From contig JBAYRO010000001.1 of assembly GCA_041676645.1 (NCBI GenBank), positions 48,270 to 112,269 on the forward strand: a DNA stretch of 64,000 nt, given 5' to 3'. The notes beneath the pieces were generated by a model. It was not told the origin of the DNA. It made no database searches and saw only the letters and a list, made by a program, of their open reading frames with translations. Source of the stretch: JAMLIN01 sp041676645 (GTDB taxonomy: Bacteria > Pseudomonadota > Gammaproteobacteria > Burkholderiales > Burkholderiaceae_E). This document shows positions 18,341-27,030 of the stretch, piece after piece. Numbering within the stretch: the stretch's first letter is position 1; each line of letters opens with the position of its first letter. The position numbers and the translations under genes were made by a program.

Positions 18341-19294
18341 ATGGCCGACCACCTCGAACTCCTCGTCAGGAACTTCGTCAAGCGCACGCCGCAGATGATG
18401 GACATCGGTCTCGAGGTGACTCGCCTCGAGAAGAACCACGGTTCGATGTCAATGCCGCCGCGCCCGGACTGGATGGGCGACCCGGCGCGCGATCTCATGC
18501 ACCCGGGAGCGATCACCGTCCTGGCCGACTCCTGCTGCGGGCTGGCGGTGGGCGCCGCGCTCGAGACGCACAGCACCTATGCGACGCTCGACATACGCAT
18601 GGACTACCTGCGGCCAGCCTCGCCCTCCCGGGCGACCCATTGCGACGCCCACTGCTATCGCATCACCCGCAGCGTCGCCTTCGTGCGGGCCGAAGTCCAC
18701 CAGGGGAACCCGGACGAGCCCGTGGCGACGGCGCAGGCCGCGTTCATGCTCTCGACCCCTTCCGGCGAGCGCCCCGATCCGGGCGCAGCGGCTGGCCGAA
18801 CCGCCCGAGCCAGCGCAATGACCACGGCCACCGCGCAAGGGGCGGGATCGAGCGCAGGTCCTGGCGAAACCGCCTGGCGACCGCCCGGCGAAAGCGAGCC
18901 GGCGATGCCGCCGGGCGCGATTCCCTATCTCGACTACCTCGGCATCCGGGTCACGCCCGATCCGGTCGCCCCGATCTTCCGGCTGCCTTTCGATCCCAAG
19001 CTCGTCGGCAACCCCCTGCTGCCGGCACTGCACGGCGGCGTGGTGGCGGGCTTCGCCGAGACCGCCGCCATCCTGCATCTCAACCAGACCCTGCGCGGCG
19101 AAAAGCTTCCCAAGGGCATCGATTTCGCGCTCGACTACCTGCGCGGCGGCCGCCCCGAGGAAACCTTCGCCGCCTGCGACGTCGTGCGCCGGGGCAACCG
19201 GGTGGCCCTGGTCCAGGTGCGCCTGTGGCAGCGCCAGCCCGACACCCCGATCGCGGTGGCCCGGGCCCACTGCCTGCTCACCGCGGCCGACTGA
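18341..19294 (+). CDS. Tandem hotdog-domain (PaaI-like) acyl-CoA thioesterase
   Basis: A 317-residue protein with two hotdog folds. The first (about 1-140) contains MHPGAITVLADSCCGLAVGAA and MDYLRPA; the second (about 190-317) contains LHGGVVAGFAETAAILHL and DFALDYLRGGRPEETFA. They are joined by a low-complexity Ala/Gly/Ser/Thr-rich linker (about 145-185). PaaI-type thioesterases are usually ~140 residues, so this is a fused duplication. A frame opens at 18275, but ATG 18341 fits the fold. Divergent from the DsbA-hydantoinase operon. Likely hydrolyses an acyl-CoA; substrate unknown. Confidence 0.82.
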   Translation: MADHLELLVRNFVKRTPQMMDIGLEVTRLEKNHGSMSMPPRPDWMGDPARDLMHPGAITVLADSCCGLAVGAALETHSTYATLDIRMDYLRPASPSRATHCDAHCYRITRSVAFVRAEVHQGNPDEPVATAQAAFMLSTPSGERPDPGAAAGRTARASAMTTATAQGAGSSAGPGETAWRPPGESEPAMPPGAIPYLDYLGIRVTPDPVAPIFRLPFDPKLVGNPLLPALHGGVVAGFAETAAILHLNQTLRGEKLPKGIDFALDYLRGGRPEETFAACDVVRRGNRVALVQVRLWQRQPDTPIAVARAHCLLTAAD

Positions 19295-19355
19295 CCCGGG
19301 CCGAACCGATCAGGCTGGCCCGACCGAGCCACTCCAGGCGAACCGGAGTATTGCG

Positions 19356-21086
19356 ATGATCGAGGATGGCCGCCGAGTTCCCGAGGGCAATGTGCTCGAA
19401 GCCGATATCTGCATCATCGGCGCCGGGCCCGCGGGCCTGACCCTGGCACAGGAGTTCGATGAACACGGACTGTCGCTGATCCTGCTCGAGTCGGGAAGCC
19501 TCGAGCCGGAGCCCGCCGCCCGTGCGTTGTTCACCGCCGAAGCCGACCCCGACCCGGGCCTCGATCTGTACCCGGACATCACCAGCCTGCGTGATGCCGG
19601 CATCGGCGGCACCGCCCGCCAGTGGTGCATCGAGATCGATGGCCGGATCTGGACCCGCCTGGCCACGCTCGATGCGCTGGACTACCGGGCGCGCGACTGG
19701 CTGCCCTGGAGCGGCTGGCCGATCGACGAGAAGATTCTGGCGCCGTACCTCGTGCGAGCATTGCGGCGCGCCGGATGTGAAACGGCATCGTTCGATCCGC
19801 AGGCGTGGGCCGATGCGGGGCGAAACGGCTTCCGTTTCGCCGACGGCGGCATCGAGCCCGCGCATTTCCTGTTCTCTCCGCAGGATGCCTTTACCCGCGA
19901 CGCGCGCATCGCGCTCGAGGCCAGTGCGAACGTGCGTTGCCTGACGACGTCCTGCGCGGTGGCGCTGGAATCCGGCCCGCTGGCCGATGCGGTCAGCGCG
20001 GTTCGCGTGCGCTGTCTCGGTGGCGGCGGCTTCCGGGTCCGGGCCCGCGAAGTGGTCCTTGCCCAGGGCGGCTTCGAAGTACCGCGCCTGCTCCTCGCCT
20101 CCAGCGAGGTCGCGCCCGCCGGGCTAGGCAACGCGCATGGCCATGTCGGCCGCTTCCTGATGGATCACCAGATCGTCAATGCCGGCACGCTGCGCGCTCC
20201 GGGCGGCGGCATGCCGGCGGGCGCCGGCGCCTACGACCTGCAACGGCATGGCGCGAATCACGGCCTGCCCAGCTTCCGGCTCGCCGCCACGGTACGCGAG
20301 CGCGAGAGCCTGCTGTCGGCAGCCACCCTGCTGCTGCCGCGGACCCGACGCTCCGTCCGTCGCCGCATCCAGCGGCCCTTCGGCCGCGGCGTGACCTGGC
20401 GCTCGCCGGCGCGCCATGCCCTGCACCAGCTGCGCAGCGGCGCAAGGATGGGCAACCCCGCCGGCCCGCTCGAGAAACTGCGCCTGCTGGGCCGCATCGC
20501 CACGGGTTTCGACGATGTCGTCTACCACCATACCCGCTATCGCCAGCTGTTTCGCGCGGCCTTCGACATCGACCACGGAGGCTGGAGCGCACTCGCCGAT
20601 CGGGACTCGCGCTTCGACGGACTCGATGTCTTCCTGTTGTGCGAGCAGGCCCCGGACCCGGACAACCGGATCACCCTGGGCACCGAACGCGATGCCCTGG
20701 GCGTACCGCGAGCCCAGGTACGCTTTCGGTGGAACGCGATCGACCAGCGCAGCGTGGCGCGCAGCCAGGAACTGCTCGCCGCCACGCTGGCCAGCAACAA
20801 CATCGGCGAACTGCGCTTCGATCGCCGGGACGGCGTTCCGCTGGTCACGCAGATGTCGACCCACCACCCCGCGGGCACAGCACGCATGGCGGCTTCGCCA
20901 CGCGACGGCGTCGTCGATCCCCAGTGCCGCGTCCACGGAGTCCGCAACCTGCACATCGCGAGCAGCGCGGTGTTTCCGACCGCCGGCGATGCCAACCCGA
21001 CCCTGACCATCATCGCCCTGGCGATCCGCATCGCGGACACGATCGCCGCCGGCCTGCGCGACGCCACCGGCCGGCCCGGTGGCTAG
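19356..21086 (+). CDS. GMC family FAD-dependent oxidoreductase
   Basis: Glucose-methanol-choline family flavoenzyme of 576 residues that oxidises an alcohol group. The N-terminal FAD motif is EADICIIGAGPAGLTLAQEF, ending the first dinucleotide unit at LLESGS. The C-terminus has the family pattern THHPAGTARMAASP (first His of the catalytic pair), then HGVRNLHIASSAVFPTAGDANPTLTIIALAIRIAD. It starts 61 bases after the thioesterase, possibly in the same transcript. Closest in feel to the choline dehydrogenase/sugar dehydrogenase branch; no cytochrome c partner is next to it. Substrate unknown. Confidence 0.88.
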   Translation: MIEDGRRVPEGNVLEADICIIGAGPAGLTLAQEFDEHGLSLILLESGSLEPEPAARALFTAEADPDPGLDLYPDITSLRDAGIGGTARQWCIEIDGRIWTRLATLDALDYRARDWLPWSGWPIDEKILAPYLVRALRRAGCETASFDPQAWADAGRNGFRFADGGIEPAHFLFSPQDAFTRDARIALEASANVRCLTTSCAVALESGPLADAVSAVRVRCLGGGGFRVRAREVVLAQGGFEVPRLLLASSEVAPAGLGNAHGHVGRFLMDHQIVNAGTLRAPGGGMPAGAGAYDLQRHGANHGLPSFRLAATVRERESLLSAATLLLPRTRRSVRRRIQRPFGRGVTWRSPARHALHQLRSGARMGNPAGPLEKLRLLGRIATGFDDVVYHHTRYRQLFRAAFDIDHGGWSALADRDSRFDGLDVFLLCEQAPDPDNRITLGTERDALGVPRAQVRFRWNAIDQRSVARSQELLAATLASNNIGELRFDRRDGVPLVTQMSTHHPAGTARMAASPRDGVVDPQCRVHGVRNLHIASSAVFPTAGDANPTLTIIALAIRIADTIAAGLRDATGRPGG

Positions 21087-21113
21087 GCGCGGGCCCGGCG
21101 CGGCAGCGTGCCG

Positions 21114-21851
21114 CTACAGGATCAGGCCGCCGTCGACCGGCAAGGTCTGGCCGTAGACATAGGCGGCCAGGGGCGAGGCGAGGAACAGCGCCACGCCGGC
21201 CATGTCCGCGGGCAGGCCGAGGCGACCGGCCGGGATGTTGCGCAGGCTGGCCGCCAGGCGCTCCGGGTTCTCGGTGGTGACCTTGGTGAGCTTGGTATCG
21301 ACCAGGCCCGGCGCGATGCCGTTGACCCGGATGCCATCGCCGGCCCAGGCCTGGGCCAGGGTACGGGTCAGGCCGACGGCGCCGGTCTTCGATGCGTTGT
21401 AGGCGGGATTGCCCTTCGTCGCATGGTAGGCGGCGGTCGAGCTCACCGTGATGAGCGTTCCCTGCGATGCCTTCAGCATGTCATGGAACTTCAGGCTGCA
21501 GTCCATCAGGCTGTTGAGGTTGAGATCGACCACCTTGCGAAACCCGATCGGGTCGAACTCGCCGCGGCGATAGATGACCGTGCCCTGCGAGAGCACCAGC
21601 ACGTCGAGACGATCGAAGGGCGGCGCATGGCGCTCGATCGCGCCGGCGTCGGCAAGGTCGACCTGCGCATAGTGCAGCCCGGCCAGGTCCGAGCCCTCGG
21701 CCGCCGAATAGTCGGCGGCCGAGGGGCGGGTTCCCCAGACATGCACCGCGGCGCCCTGCTCGAGGAAGGCGCGCGCGATGCCGTTGCCGATGCCGCTCGA
21801 GCCGCCGACGACCAGGACGGTCTTGCCGGTGAAGTCGAGTGGATTGCGCAT
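21114..21851 (-). CDS. Short-chain dehydrogenase/reductase (canonical SDR)
   Basis: NAD(P)-dependent oxidoreductase of 245 residues. The cofactor motif is TVLVVGGSSGIGNGIARAF; the catalytic Ser lies in LITVSSTAAYHATKG and the Tyr/Lys pair in PAYNASKTGAVGLTRTLA. The C-terminal end YGQTLPVDGGLI is typical. A frame extends to 21899, but ATG 21851 fits and its first base pair overlaps the thiolase stop by one base (TGATG). So it is translated with the thiolase, which suggests a 3-hydroxyacyl/3-ketoacyl-CoA interconversion. Confidence 0.92.
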   Translation of the reverse strand: MRNPLDFTGKTVLVVGGSSGIGNGIARAFLEQGAAVHVWGTRPSAADYSAAEGSDLAGLHYAQVDLADAGAIERHAPPFDRLDVLVLSQGTVIYRRGEFDPIGFRKVVDLNLNSLMDCSLKFHDMLKASQGTLITVSSTAAYHATKGNPAYNASKTGAVGLTRTLAQAWAGDGIRVNGIAPGLVDTKLTKVTTENPERLAASLRNIPAGRLGLPADMAGVALFLASPLAAYVYGQTLPVDGGLIL

Positions 21852-23086
21852 CAAACCCGCTCGATGATGATCGCCGGGGCCATGCCGCCGGCGGCGCACA
21901 TCGTGACCAGCCCGCGACGCAGGTCGCGCCGCTCGAGCTCGTCGAGCAGGGTGCCGATGAGGATCGATCCGGTCGCGCCGATCGGATGGCCGAGCGCGAT
22001 CGCGCCGCCATTGACGTTGACCTTCTCGCGGTCGAGCTTCAGGTCGCGGATGAACTTCTCGGCCACGACGGCGAAGGCTTCGTTGATCTCGAACAGGTCG
22101 ATGTCATCGACGGTGAGTCCCGCCTTGGCGAGCACCTTGCGGGCCGCCGGCACCGGCGCATTGAGCATCAGGGTCGGGCAGTCGCCGATGTTGGCGGTGG
22201 CGACCACGCGGGCACGCGGCTGGAGGCCGTGCTTCTTCGCGTAGTCGGCCGAAGCCATCAGGATCGCGGCGGCGCCGTCGACCACCCCCGAGGAGTTGCC
22301 GGCATGGTGGACATGGTCGAACTTCACGTCGGGATACTTCTGGCGGATCAGGCTGCCGTAGGTCGTGCCCTTGTCGTCGACCTCGAAATCCGCCATCGCG
22401 GCGAAGGCGGGCTTGAGCCCGGCGAGCACCTCCATGGTGGTGCCGGGACGAGGATATTCCTCCTGGTCGAGCGCGAGGCTGCCGTCTTCCCGGTAGACCG
22501 GCACCAGGCTCTTCGCGAAGTGGCCGCCGGCGATCGCGCGGGCGGCCTTCTGCTGGCTGTCGAGCGCGAGCGCATCGACATCGGCCCGGCTGATGCCCTC
22601 CATCCCGGCGATCGCATCGGCGCAGACGCCCTGCTGCGACTGCGGATGCTTGGCGCGCAGGCGCAGGTTGCCGCTGTCCATCATGGGGGGGCCGTCGCCG
22701 CCGCGATTGCGGGGCATGGACATCATCTCGGTGCCGCCGGCGATCACGAGATCCTCCATGCCGGACATGACCTGGGCGGCGGCGAATGCCACCGTGGTGA
22801 TCCCCGAACCGCAATAGCGGTCGAGCGTCACGCCCGAGGACCGGATGTCGTAGCCGGCATCGAGCGCGGCCATCCGGCCGAGATCGCCGGCCTGATTGCC
22901 GATCTGGGCGCTGGTGCCCCAGATGACATCCTCGACATCGGCGGTACGAAGTGAGTTGCGTTCGGCGAGCGCGCGCAGCACGGCAGCACCGAGGTGCTGC
23001 GGATGCATTTCCGCAAGGGCGCCCTTGCCGGCCTTGCCGATGCCGCGCGGGGTGCGGCAGGCATCGATGATCAGTGCTTCGGCCAT
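21851..23086 (-). CDS. Thiolase family protein (acetyl-CoA C-acyltransferase)
   Basis: Cleaves or forms 3-ketoacyl-CoA. 411 residues. The nucleophilic Cys is in LDRYCGSGITTVAFAAAQVM (about residue 92). The C-terminal half has NVNGGAIALGHPIGATGS with the catalytic His and VTMCAAGGMAPA with the second catalytic Cys. A ribosome-binding site (AAAGGA) precedes ATG 23086; the longer open frame upstream is noncoding. A promoter-like TATGAT and a perfect 9-1-9 palindrome lie just upstream. It forms a two-gene unit with the SDR. Confidence 0.94.
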   Translation of the reverse strand: MAEALIIDACRTPRGIGKAGKGALAEMHPQHLGAAVLRALAERNSLRTADVEDVIWGTSAQIGNQAGDLGRMAALDAGYDIRSSGVTLDRYCGSGITTVAFAAAQVMSGMEDLVIAGGTEMMSMPRNRGGDGPPMMDSGNLRLRAKHPQSQQGVCADAIAGMEGISRADVDALALDSQQKAARAIAGGHFAKSLVPVYREDGSLALDQEEYPRPGTTMEVLAGLKPAFAAMADFEVDDKGTTYGSLIRQKYPDVKFDHVHHAGNSSGVVDGAAAILMASADYAKKHGLQPRARVVATANIGDCPTLMLNAPVPAARKVLAKAGLTVDDIDLFEINEAFAVVAEKFIRDLKLDREKVNVNGGAIALGHPIGATGSILIGTLLDELERRDLRRGLVTMCAAGGMAPAIIIERV

Positions 23087-23143
23087 CGGAGATTTCCTTT
23101 CTGCTGGGTTCGGCGGATGCGGCCCGTGCCGCTGGGTTTCAGT

Positions 23144-23162
23144 CTGTTTGTCTGACAAACAG
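23144..23162 (-). promoter_or_regulatory. Perfect 19-bp palindromic operator before thiolase-SDR
   Basis: CTGTTTGTC and GACAAACAG flank a single central base, giving a perfect 9-1-9 inverted repeat. The core TTGTCTGACAA fits the pattern TnGTnnnACnA used by FadR-subfamily GntR repressors. It lies between the -10-like TATGAT and the thiolase gene, where a bound repressor would block transcription. No regulator gene of that type is in the window. Confidence 0.55.
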
Positions 23163-23167
23163 CGGCT

Positions 23168-23173
23168 ATCATA
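23168..23173 (-). promoter_or_regulatory. Promoter -10 (TATGAT) for thiolase-SDR operon
   Basis: On the minus strand TATGAT (5 of 6 to consensus) would start transcription at about 23161, inside the 19-bp palindrome. ATTCGG occupies the -35 position 17 bases upstream, a weak match. Confidence 0.45.
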
Positions 23174-23252
23174 CCGTGGCGCCCGGTCGCCCGAATCGAC
23201 GCGACCGTGGCCGACAGCATGCCACCTGCCCGATCCGGGACCTTCGCCGCGG

Positions 23253-24152
23253 CTACGCGCTCGCGGCGCGCTCCGGCAGCGCACCGACCGTCTCCAGGGC
23301 GGCCCGCACTTCGGCCTGACCGGCCGGCGACAGCGGCGCCTGCGGCGGCAGGGGATCGCCGACCTCGTAGCCCTGCATGACCAGGCCGCCCTTGATGCAG
23401 GCCGCGAGGTTGTGCCGGGCGAAGGCCTGGTTCAGGTCCCATAGCCGCGCCTGCAAGGCCATCGCCTCGGGCCAGCGACCGTCGCGGCACAGGGTGTAGA
23501 GCTCGACGCTCTGGCGCGGCACGAGACAGGCCGGGCCCGCCATCCAGCCGACTCCGCCGATCAGCATGACACAGGCCGGAATGTGGGCGGAGGCCGCGCA
23601 CACCTTGAGCCGCCCCTGGACCCGGTTGATGATCGACAGCAGCCGTCCGGTGTTGGTCGACGCATCCTTGATCGCCAGCACGTTGTCGATATGCGAGAGC
23701 CGCTCGATCACCGGCAGCGACAGGTCCGAGCGCTGGAAGTTCGGATTGGTGTAGAGCACCACCGGCAATGGCGTGGCCGCCGCGATGGCCGCGAAGTAGT
23801 CGTGCACGCCATCGTCGGAGAGCGGGAAATAGGCTTCCAGGATCGCGAGGATGCCGTCGCAGCCGATCGCCCGCATCTCGCGCGCCTGGCGCTGCGCCTC
23901 GGCGATGGTGGTGGCGGCCACGCCCGCCACCACCGGGACCCGGCCCCGGGCGGCCTCCACCACCACCTCGACCACCCGGCGCCGCTGCCGCCAGTCGAGA
24001 TAGGCGAATTCGCCGGTGGACCCCAGCGGCGCAAGGCCATGCACCCCGGCGGTGACCAGGTCATCGACGAGCCGGGCGAGTACCTCGACCCGGACATTGC
24101 CGTCGGGATCGACCGGCGAGACGAGATAGGGATAGACGCCGTGGAAATCCAT
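23253..24152 (-). CDS. Dihydrodipicolinate synthase (DapA) family aldolase/dehydratase
   Basis: Class I aldolase of the DapA/NanA superfamily, 299 residues. APLGSTGEFAYL is the pyruvate/keto-acid carboxylate loop, VVLYTNPNF carries the proton-relay Tyr (about 134), and AIKDASTNTG carries the Schiff-base Lys (about 162). It is probably not the lysine-biosynthetic DapA: the neighbours are catabolic and the C-terminus differs. A sugar-acid or hydroxy-keto-acid lyase role is plausible. ATG 24152 is chosen over the longer frame because it begins the TIM barrel. It is divergent from an enoyl-CoA hydratase gene. Confidence 0.87.
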   Translation of the reverse strand: MDFHGVYPYLVSPVDPDGNVRVEVLARLVDDLVTAGVHGLAPLGSTGEFAYLDWRQRRRVVEVVVEAARGRVPVVAGVAATTIAEAQRQAREMRAIGCDGILAILEAYFPLSDDGVHDYFAAIAAATPLPVVLYTNPNFQRSDLSLPVIERLSHIDNVLAIKDASTNTGRLLSIINRVQGRLKVCAASAHIPACVMLIGGVGWMAGPACLVPRQSVELYTLCRDGRWPEAMALQARLWDLNQAFARHNLAACIKGGLVMQGYEVGDPLPPQAPLSPAGQAEVRAALETVGALPERAASA

Positions 24153-24163
24153 GTTCGAACCTC

Positions 24164-24205
24164 TTGTCGGAATCGACCGTACGATACCGCACCCGCGTCC
24201 GACAA
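24164..24205. promoter_or_regulatory. Spaced inverted repeat in divergent promoter region
   Basis: TTGTCGGA (24164-24171) and TCCGACAA (24198-24205) form a perfect 8-bp inverted repeat 26 bases apart between the divergent DapA-like and enoyl-CoA hydratase genes. The half-sites share TTGTC/GACAA with the palindrome at 23144-23162, so one regulator could act on both. A weak -10 (TACGAT, 24180-24185) lies between the arms. Confidence 0.35.
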
Positions 24206-24271
24206 CGGCTGGATGAGCCACAATCCCACCGGCAAACCGCCACTGTGCCACTCGATCCACGGAGAAAAGCC

Positions 24272-25069
24272 ATGTCCGAAGAAGCCCCCGTCCTCACCTC
24301 GGTCGACGATCGCGGCGTCGTCACCGTCACCCTGAACCGACCCGCCGTCAACAACGCCTACAACGGCGCGATGATCGACGGCATCCTGGCCGCTTTGGAT
24401 GGCTTCCCCGACATCGCCGGCGCGCGAGTGCTGCTGCTGCAGGGCAATGGCCGTCATTTCCAGGCCGGCGCCGACCTGAAATGGATCTCCTCGGTACGCG
24501 CCGACGACGAGGCCGCGAATCTCGAGGTCTCGCGCCGGACCGCCGAGGCGGTCGATCGCCTCAACCACCTGCCCGTCCCGGTGGTGGCGATGGTCCATGG
24601 TGGCTGCTTCGGAGGCGGCACCGGCATCGTCGCGGCCTGCGACGTGGTGGTCGCGGCCGACGACGCGATGTTCTCGATCGCCGAAGTCCGCTGGGGACTG
24701 CATGCCGGCATCATCATTCCCCAGCTCAACGATGCGATGTCGGTGCGCCAGGTGCGCCGGTACGCCCTGACCGGCGAACGCTTCGACGCCGCCGAGGCGA
24801 AGCGGGTCGGCCTGGTGCATGAAGTCGTCGAGCGTGCCCGGCTCGAAGCACGGGCCCGGGAAATCGTAGACGCGATCCTGCAAAACGCCCCCGGCGCGCT
24901 GTCGCGCACCAAGGCCCATGTCCTGGAGCATGCCTGGGGCGGGCTGTCCGATTCGGTCAAGGCACGCCTGGTGGCCAGCCATGCCGGGGCCCGGCTCGGG
25001 GAAGAGGCAGGGGAGGGACTCGCGTCCTTCGTGGAGAAGCGCAGCGCCGCCTGGGCGCCGAAAGCCTGA
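24272..25069 (+). CDS. Enoyl-CoA hydratase/isomerase family protein
   Basis: Crotonase-fold enzyme, 265 residues. The oxyanion-hole block is GNGRHFQAGADLKW and the second half of the active site is MVHGGCFGGGTGIVAACDVVVAADDAMFSIAEVRWGL, with the Glu of IAEVRWGL in the position of a hydratase catalytic acid. GGAGAAAAG precedes ATG 24272. It resembles the methylglutaconyl-CoA hydratase-like branch, but that assignment is tentative. Convergent with the TRAP permease gene. Confidence 0.9.
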   Translation: MSEEAPVLTSVDDRGVVTVTLNRPAVNNAYNGAMIDGILAALDGFPDIAGARVLLLQGNGRHFQAGADLKWISSVRADDEAANLEVSRRTAEAVDRLNHLPVPVVAMVHGGCFGGGTGIVAACDVVVAADDAMFSIAEVRWGLHAGIIIPQLNDAMSVRQVRRYALTGERFDAAEAKRVGLVHEVVERARLEARAREIVDAILQNAPGALSRTKAHVLEHAWGGLSDSVKARLVASHAGARLGEEAGEGLASFVEKRSAAWAPKA

Positions 25070-25139
25070 TTCGCGAACCCCGCGGAAGCCCCGACCGACA
25101 CGCGCCGCATCCCCCGGGGGACCAGACCCCGGGGCCGGG

Positions 25140-26417
25140 TCACTGCAGCAGTTGAGGCAGGAACAGCGAGAACTGCGGGATGTAGGTCACCAGAACCAGG
25201 AAGGCGAGCAGCACCGATAGCCAGGGCAGCGCCGCCCGGATCACCTGCCCTATCGGCATTTTCGTTATCCCGGCGGTGACGAAGAGGTTGAGGCCCACCG
25301 GTGGCGTCACCATGCCGATCTCGAGGTTGACCACCATGATGATGCCCAGGTGCACCGGGTCGATGCCGAGTTCCATCGCGATCGGAAACAGGATCGGCGC
25401 CATGATCAGGATGATCCCGGTGGGTTCCATGAACATGCCGGCGATCAGCAGCAGGATGTTCACCACGATCAGGAAGGCCCAGGCCGGCATGCCGAGGTGG
25501 ACGATGTACTCGGCGATGATCTGCGGGATGCGCTCGGTGGTCAGGACATGCGCGAAGAGCAGCGCATTGGCGATGATGAACATCAGCATCACCGTGACCT
25601 TGGAGGCGTCGACCAGCACCGCCGGCACCTGCCTGAAGCCGATGTCGCGATAGACGAAGACCGCGATGATGAAGGCGTACACCGCCGCCACCGCCGCGGC
25701 CTCGGTCGGAGTGAAGATGCCGCCGTAGATCCCGCCGAGGATGATCACGATCAGCAGCAGCCCCCAGAGGGAGTCGCGCCCCGCGACCAGCACCTCGCGC
25801 AGCGTCGCCCGCGGCTGGCGCGGCAGGTTGCGTTTTCTCGCGAGCACGTAGATCGCGGTCATCAGCAGCACGCCGAGCATGATGCCCGGGATGACGCCGG
25901 CCATGAACAGGGCGCCGACCGAGGTCTCGGTGGCGGCGCCATAGACCACCAGCACGATCGACGGCGGGATCAGGATGCCGAGGGTGCCCGCATTGCAGAC
26001 CACCCCGGCGGCGAAGGGCTGCGGATAGCCGGCGCGCACCATGCCGGCGATCACGATCGAGCCGACCGCGACCACCGTGGCGGGCGATGATCCCGATACC
26101 GCCGCGAACAGCATGCAGGCCAGCACCGAGGCCATGGCCAGGCCGCCGCGCAGGTGGCCGACGCAGGCCACCGCGAAGCGGATCATGCGCTTGGCGACCC
26201 CCCCGGTGGTCATGAAGGCGCCGCCGAGGATGAAGAAGGGAATCGCCAGCAGGGTGAAGTGCTCGGAGGTCTCGTAGAGCTTGAGGCTCAGCGAAGCGAG
26301 CGAATCATTGGCGAACAGCAGGATCGTGAGCAGCGAGGACAGGCCGAGCGCGACCGCCACCGGCATGCCCATGAAGAGGAACACGAACAGCAGGATGAAG
26401 AGCATCGCGGTGGTCAT
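25140..26417 (-). CDS. dctM: TRAP transporter large permease subunit DctM
   Basis: Sodium-driven permease of a tripartite ATP-independent periplasmic transporter, 425 residues with about 12 hydrophobic segments. Family blocks include FVFLFMGMPVAVALGLSSLL at the N-terminus, GSSPATVVAVGSIVIAGM, LGILIPPSIVLVVYG and EIGMVTPPVGLNLFVTAGIT near the C-terminus. The start overlaps the small-permease stop (ATGA). Substrate is probably an organic acid, given the family and the surrounding acyl-CoA genes. Confidence 0.96.
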   Translation of the reverse strand: MTTAMLFILLFVFLFMGMPVAVALGLSSLLTILLFANDSLASLSLKLYETSEHFTLLAIPFFILGGAFMTTGGVAKRMIRFAVACVGHLRGGLAMASVLACMLFAAVSGSSPATVVAVGSIVIAGMVRAGYPQPFAAGVVCNAGTLGILIPPSIVLVVYGAATETSVGALFMAGVIPGIMLGVLLMTAIYVLARKRNLPRQPRATLREVLVAGRDSLWGLLLIVIILGGIYGGIFTPTEAAAVAAVYAFIIAVFVYRDIGFRQVPAVLVDASKVTVMLMFIIANALLFAHVLTTERIPQIIAEYIVHLGMPAWAFLIVVNILLLIAGMFMEPTGIILIMAPILFPIAMELGIDPVHLGIIMVVNLEIGMVTPPVGLNLFVTAGITKMPIGQVIRAALPWLSVLLAFLVLVTYIPQFSLFLPQLLQ

Positions 26418-26956
26418 TTCCGGCCCTCCGAGCGATCCTCTTCATCGAGAAGCTTGAGCGCATCCTCGGCTTCGTCGGCCAGCAGTCCGCCGCCCTGGCC
26501 GCGAACCACATGCACCAGCACCTCGGCGAAACGATAGAACAGCAGCGCGAAGCCGACGGGCATGACCGCCCGCGGAATCCACGCTGGAATCGGAATATCC
26601 TGGGCGAAGATGCCGATCTCGTACATCTTGGACACGTACTGCCAGCTGCCGATGAACACGATCGCCGTGTAGAGCAGGCAGAGCAGCGTCGCAATGATGG
26701 TGACGATGCGGGCGGTATCGCGGGGCAGGATCCTGATGAGCACGTCCACGCCGATATGGGCCCCGACGCGCACGCCGTAGGACATGCCGAGAAAGATCAG
26801 CCCGCCGAACAGGAACATGGTGAGTTCCAGCGCCCAGACGAAGCTGTAGTTGAACACGTAGCGCGCGACCACCTGCATGAAGGTGATCAGGGTCATCAGC
26901 GCCATGAGAGTAGCAACGAGGCCCTCCTCGAAGCGCCCCACCCAGCCGGCTTTCAT
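26414..26956 (-). CDS. dctQ: TRAP transporter small permease subunit DctQ
   Basis: Four-helix membrane protein of 180 residues that pairs with DctM. Hydrophobic segments occur at about 14-33, 45-62, 85-108 and 128-150; the conserved block VQVVARYVFNYSFVWALELTMFLFGGLIFLG-like region is visible at residues 27-57 (key residues R32, Y33, F35, W41, E44). A charged C-terminal tail follows. It lies between dctP and dctM in the usual order. Confidence 0.93.
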   Translation of the reverse strand: MKAGWVGRFEEGLVATLMALMTLITFMQVVARYVFNYSFVWALELTMFLFGGLIFLGMSYGVRVGAHIGVDVLIRILPRDTARIVTIIATLLCLLYTAIVFIGSWQYVSKMYEIGIFAQDIPIPAWIPRAVMPVGFALLFYRFAEVLVHVVRGQGGGLLADEAEDALKLLDEEDRSEGRK

Positions 26957-27030
26957 GTCCGGTCTGCTCCAGAGGGACCGGTCCCGCGAGGGACCGGCCT
27001 ATACCCGCCAGCAAAGCCTGGCGTGACGGA

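Noticed and set aside
25105..25139. CCCCGGGG-rich sequence between hydratase and dctM as a terminator
   Set aside because: It can fold in several ways but has no clear stem with a T-run, and no relation to the three-copy element.
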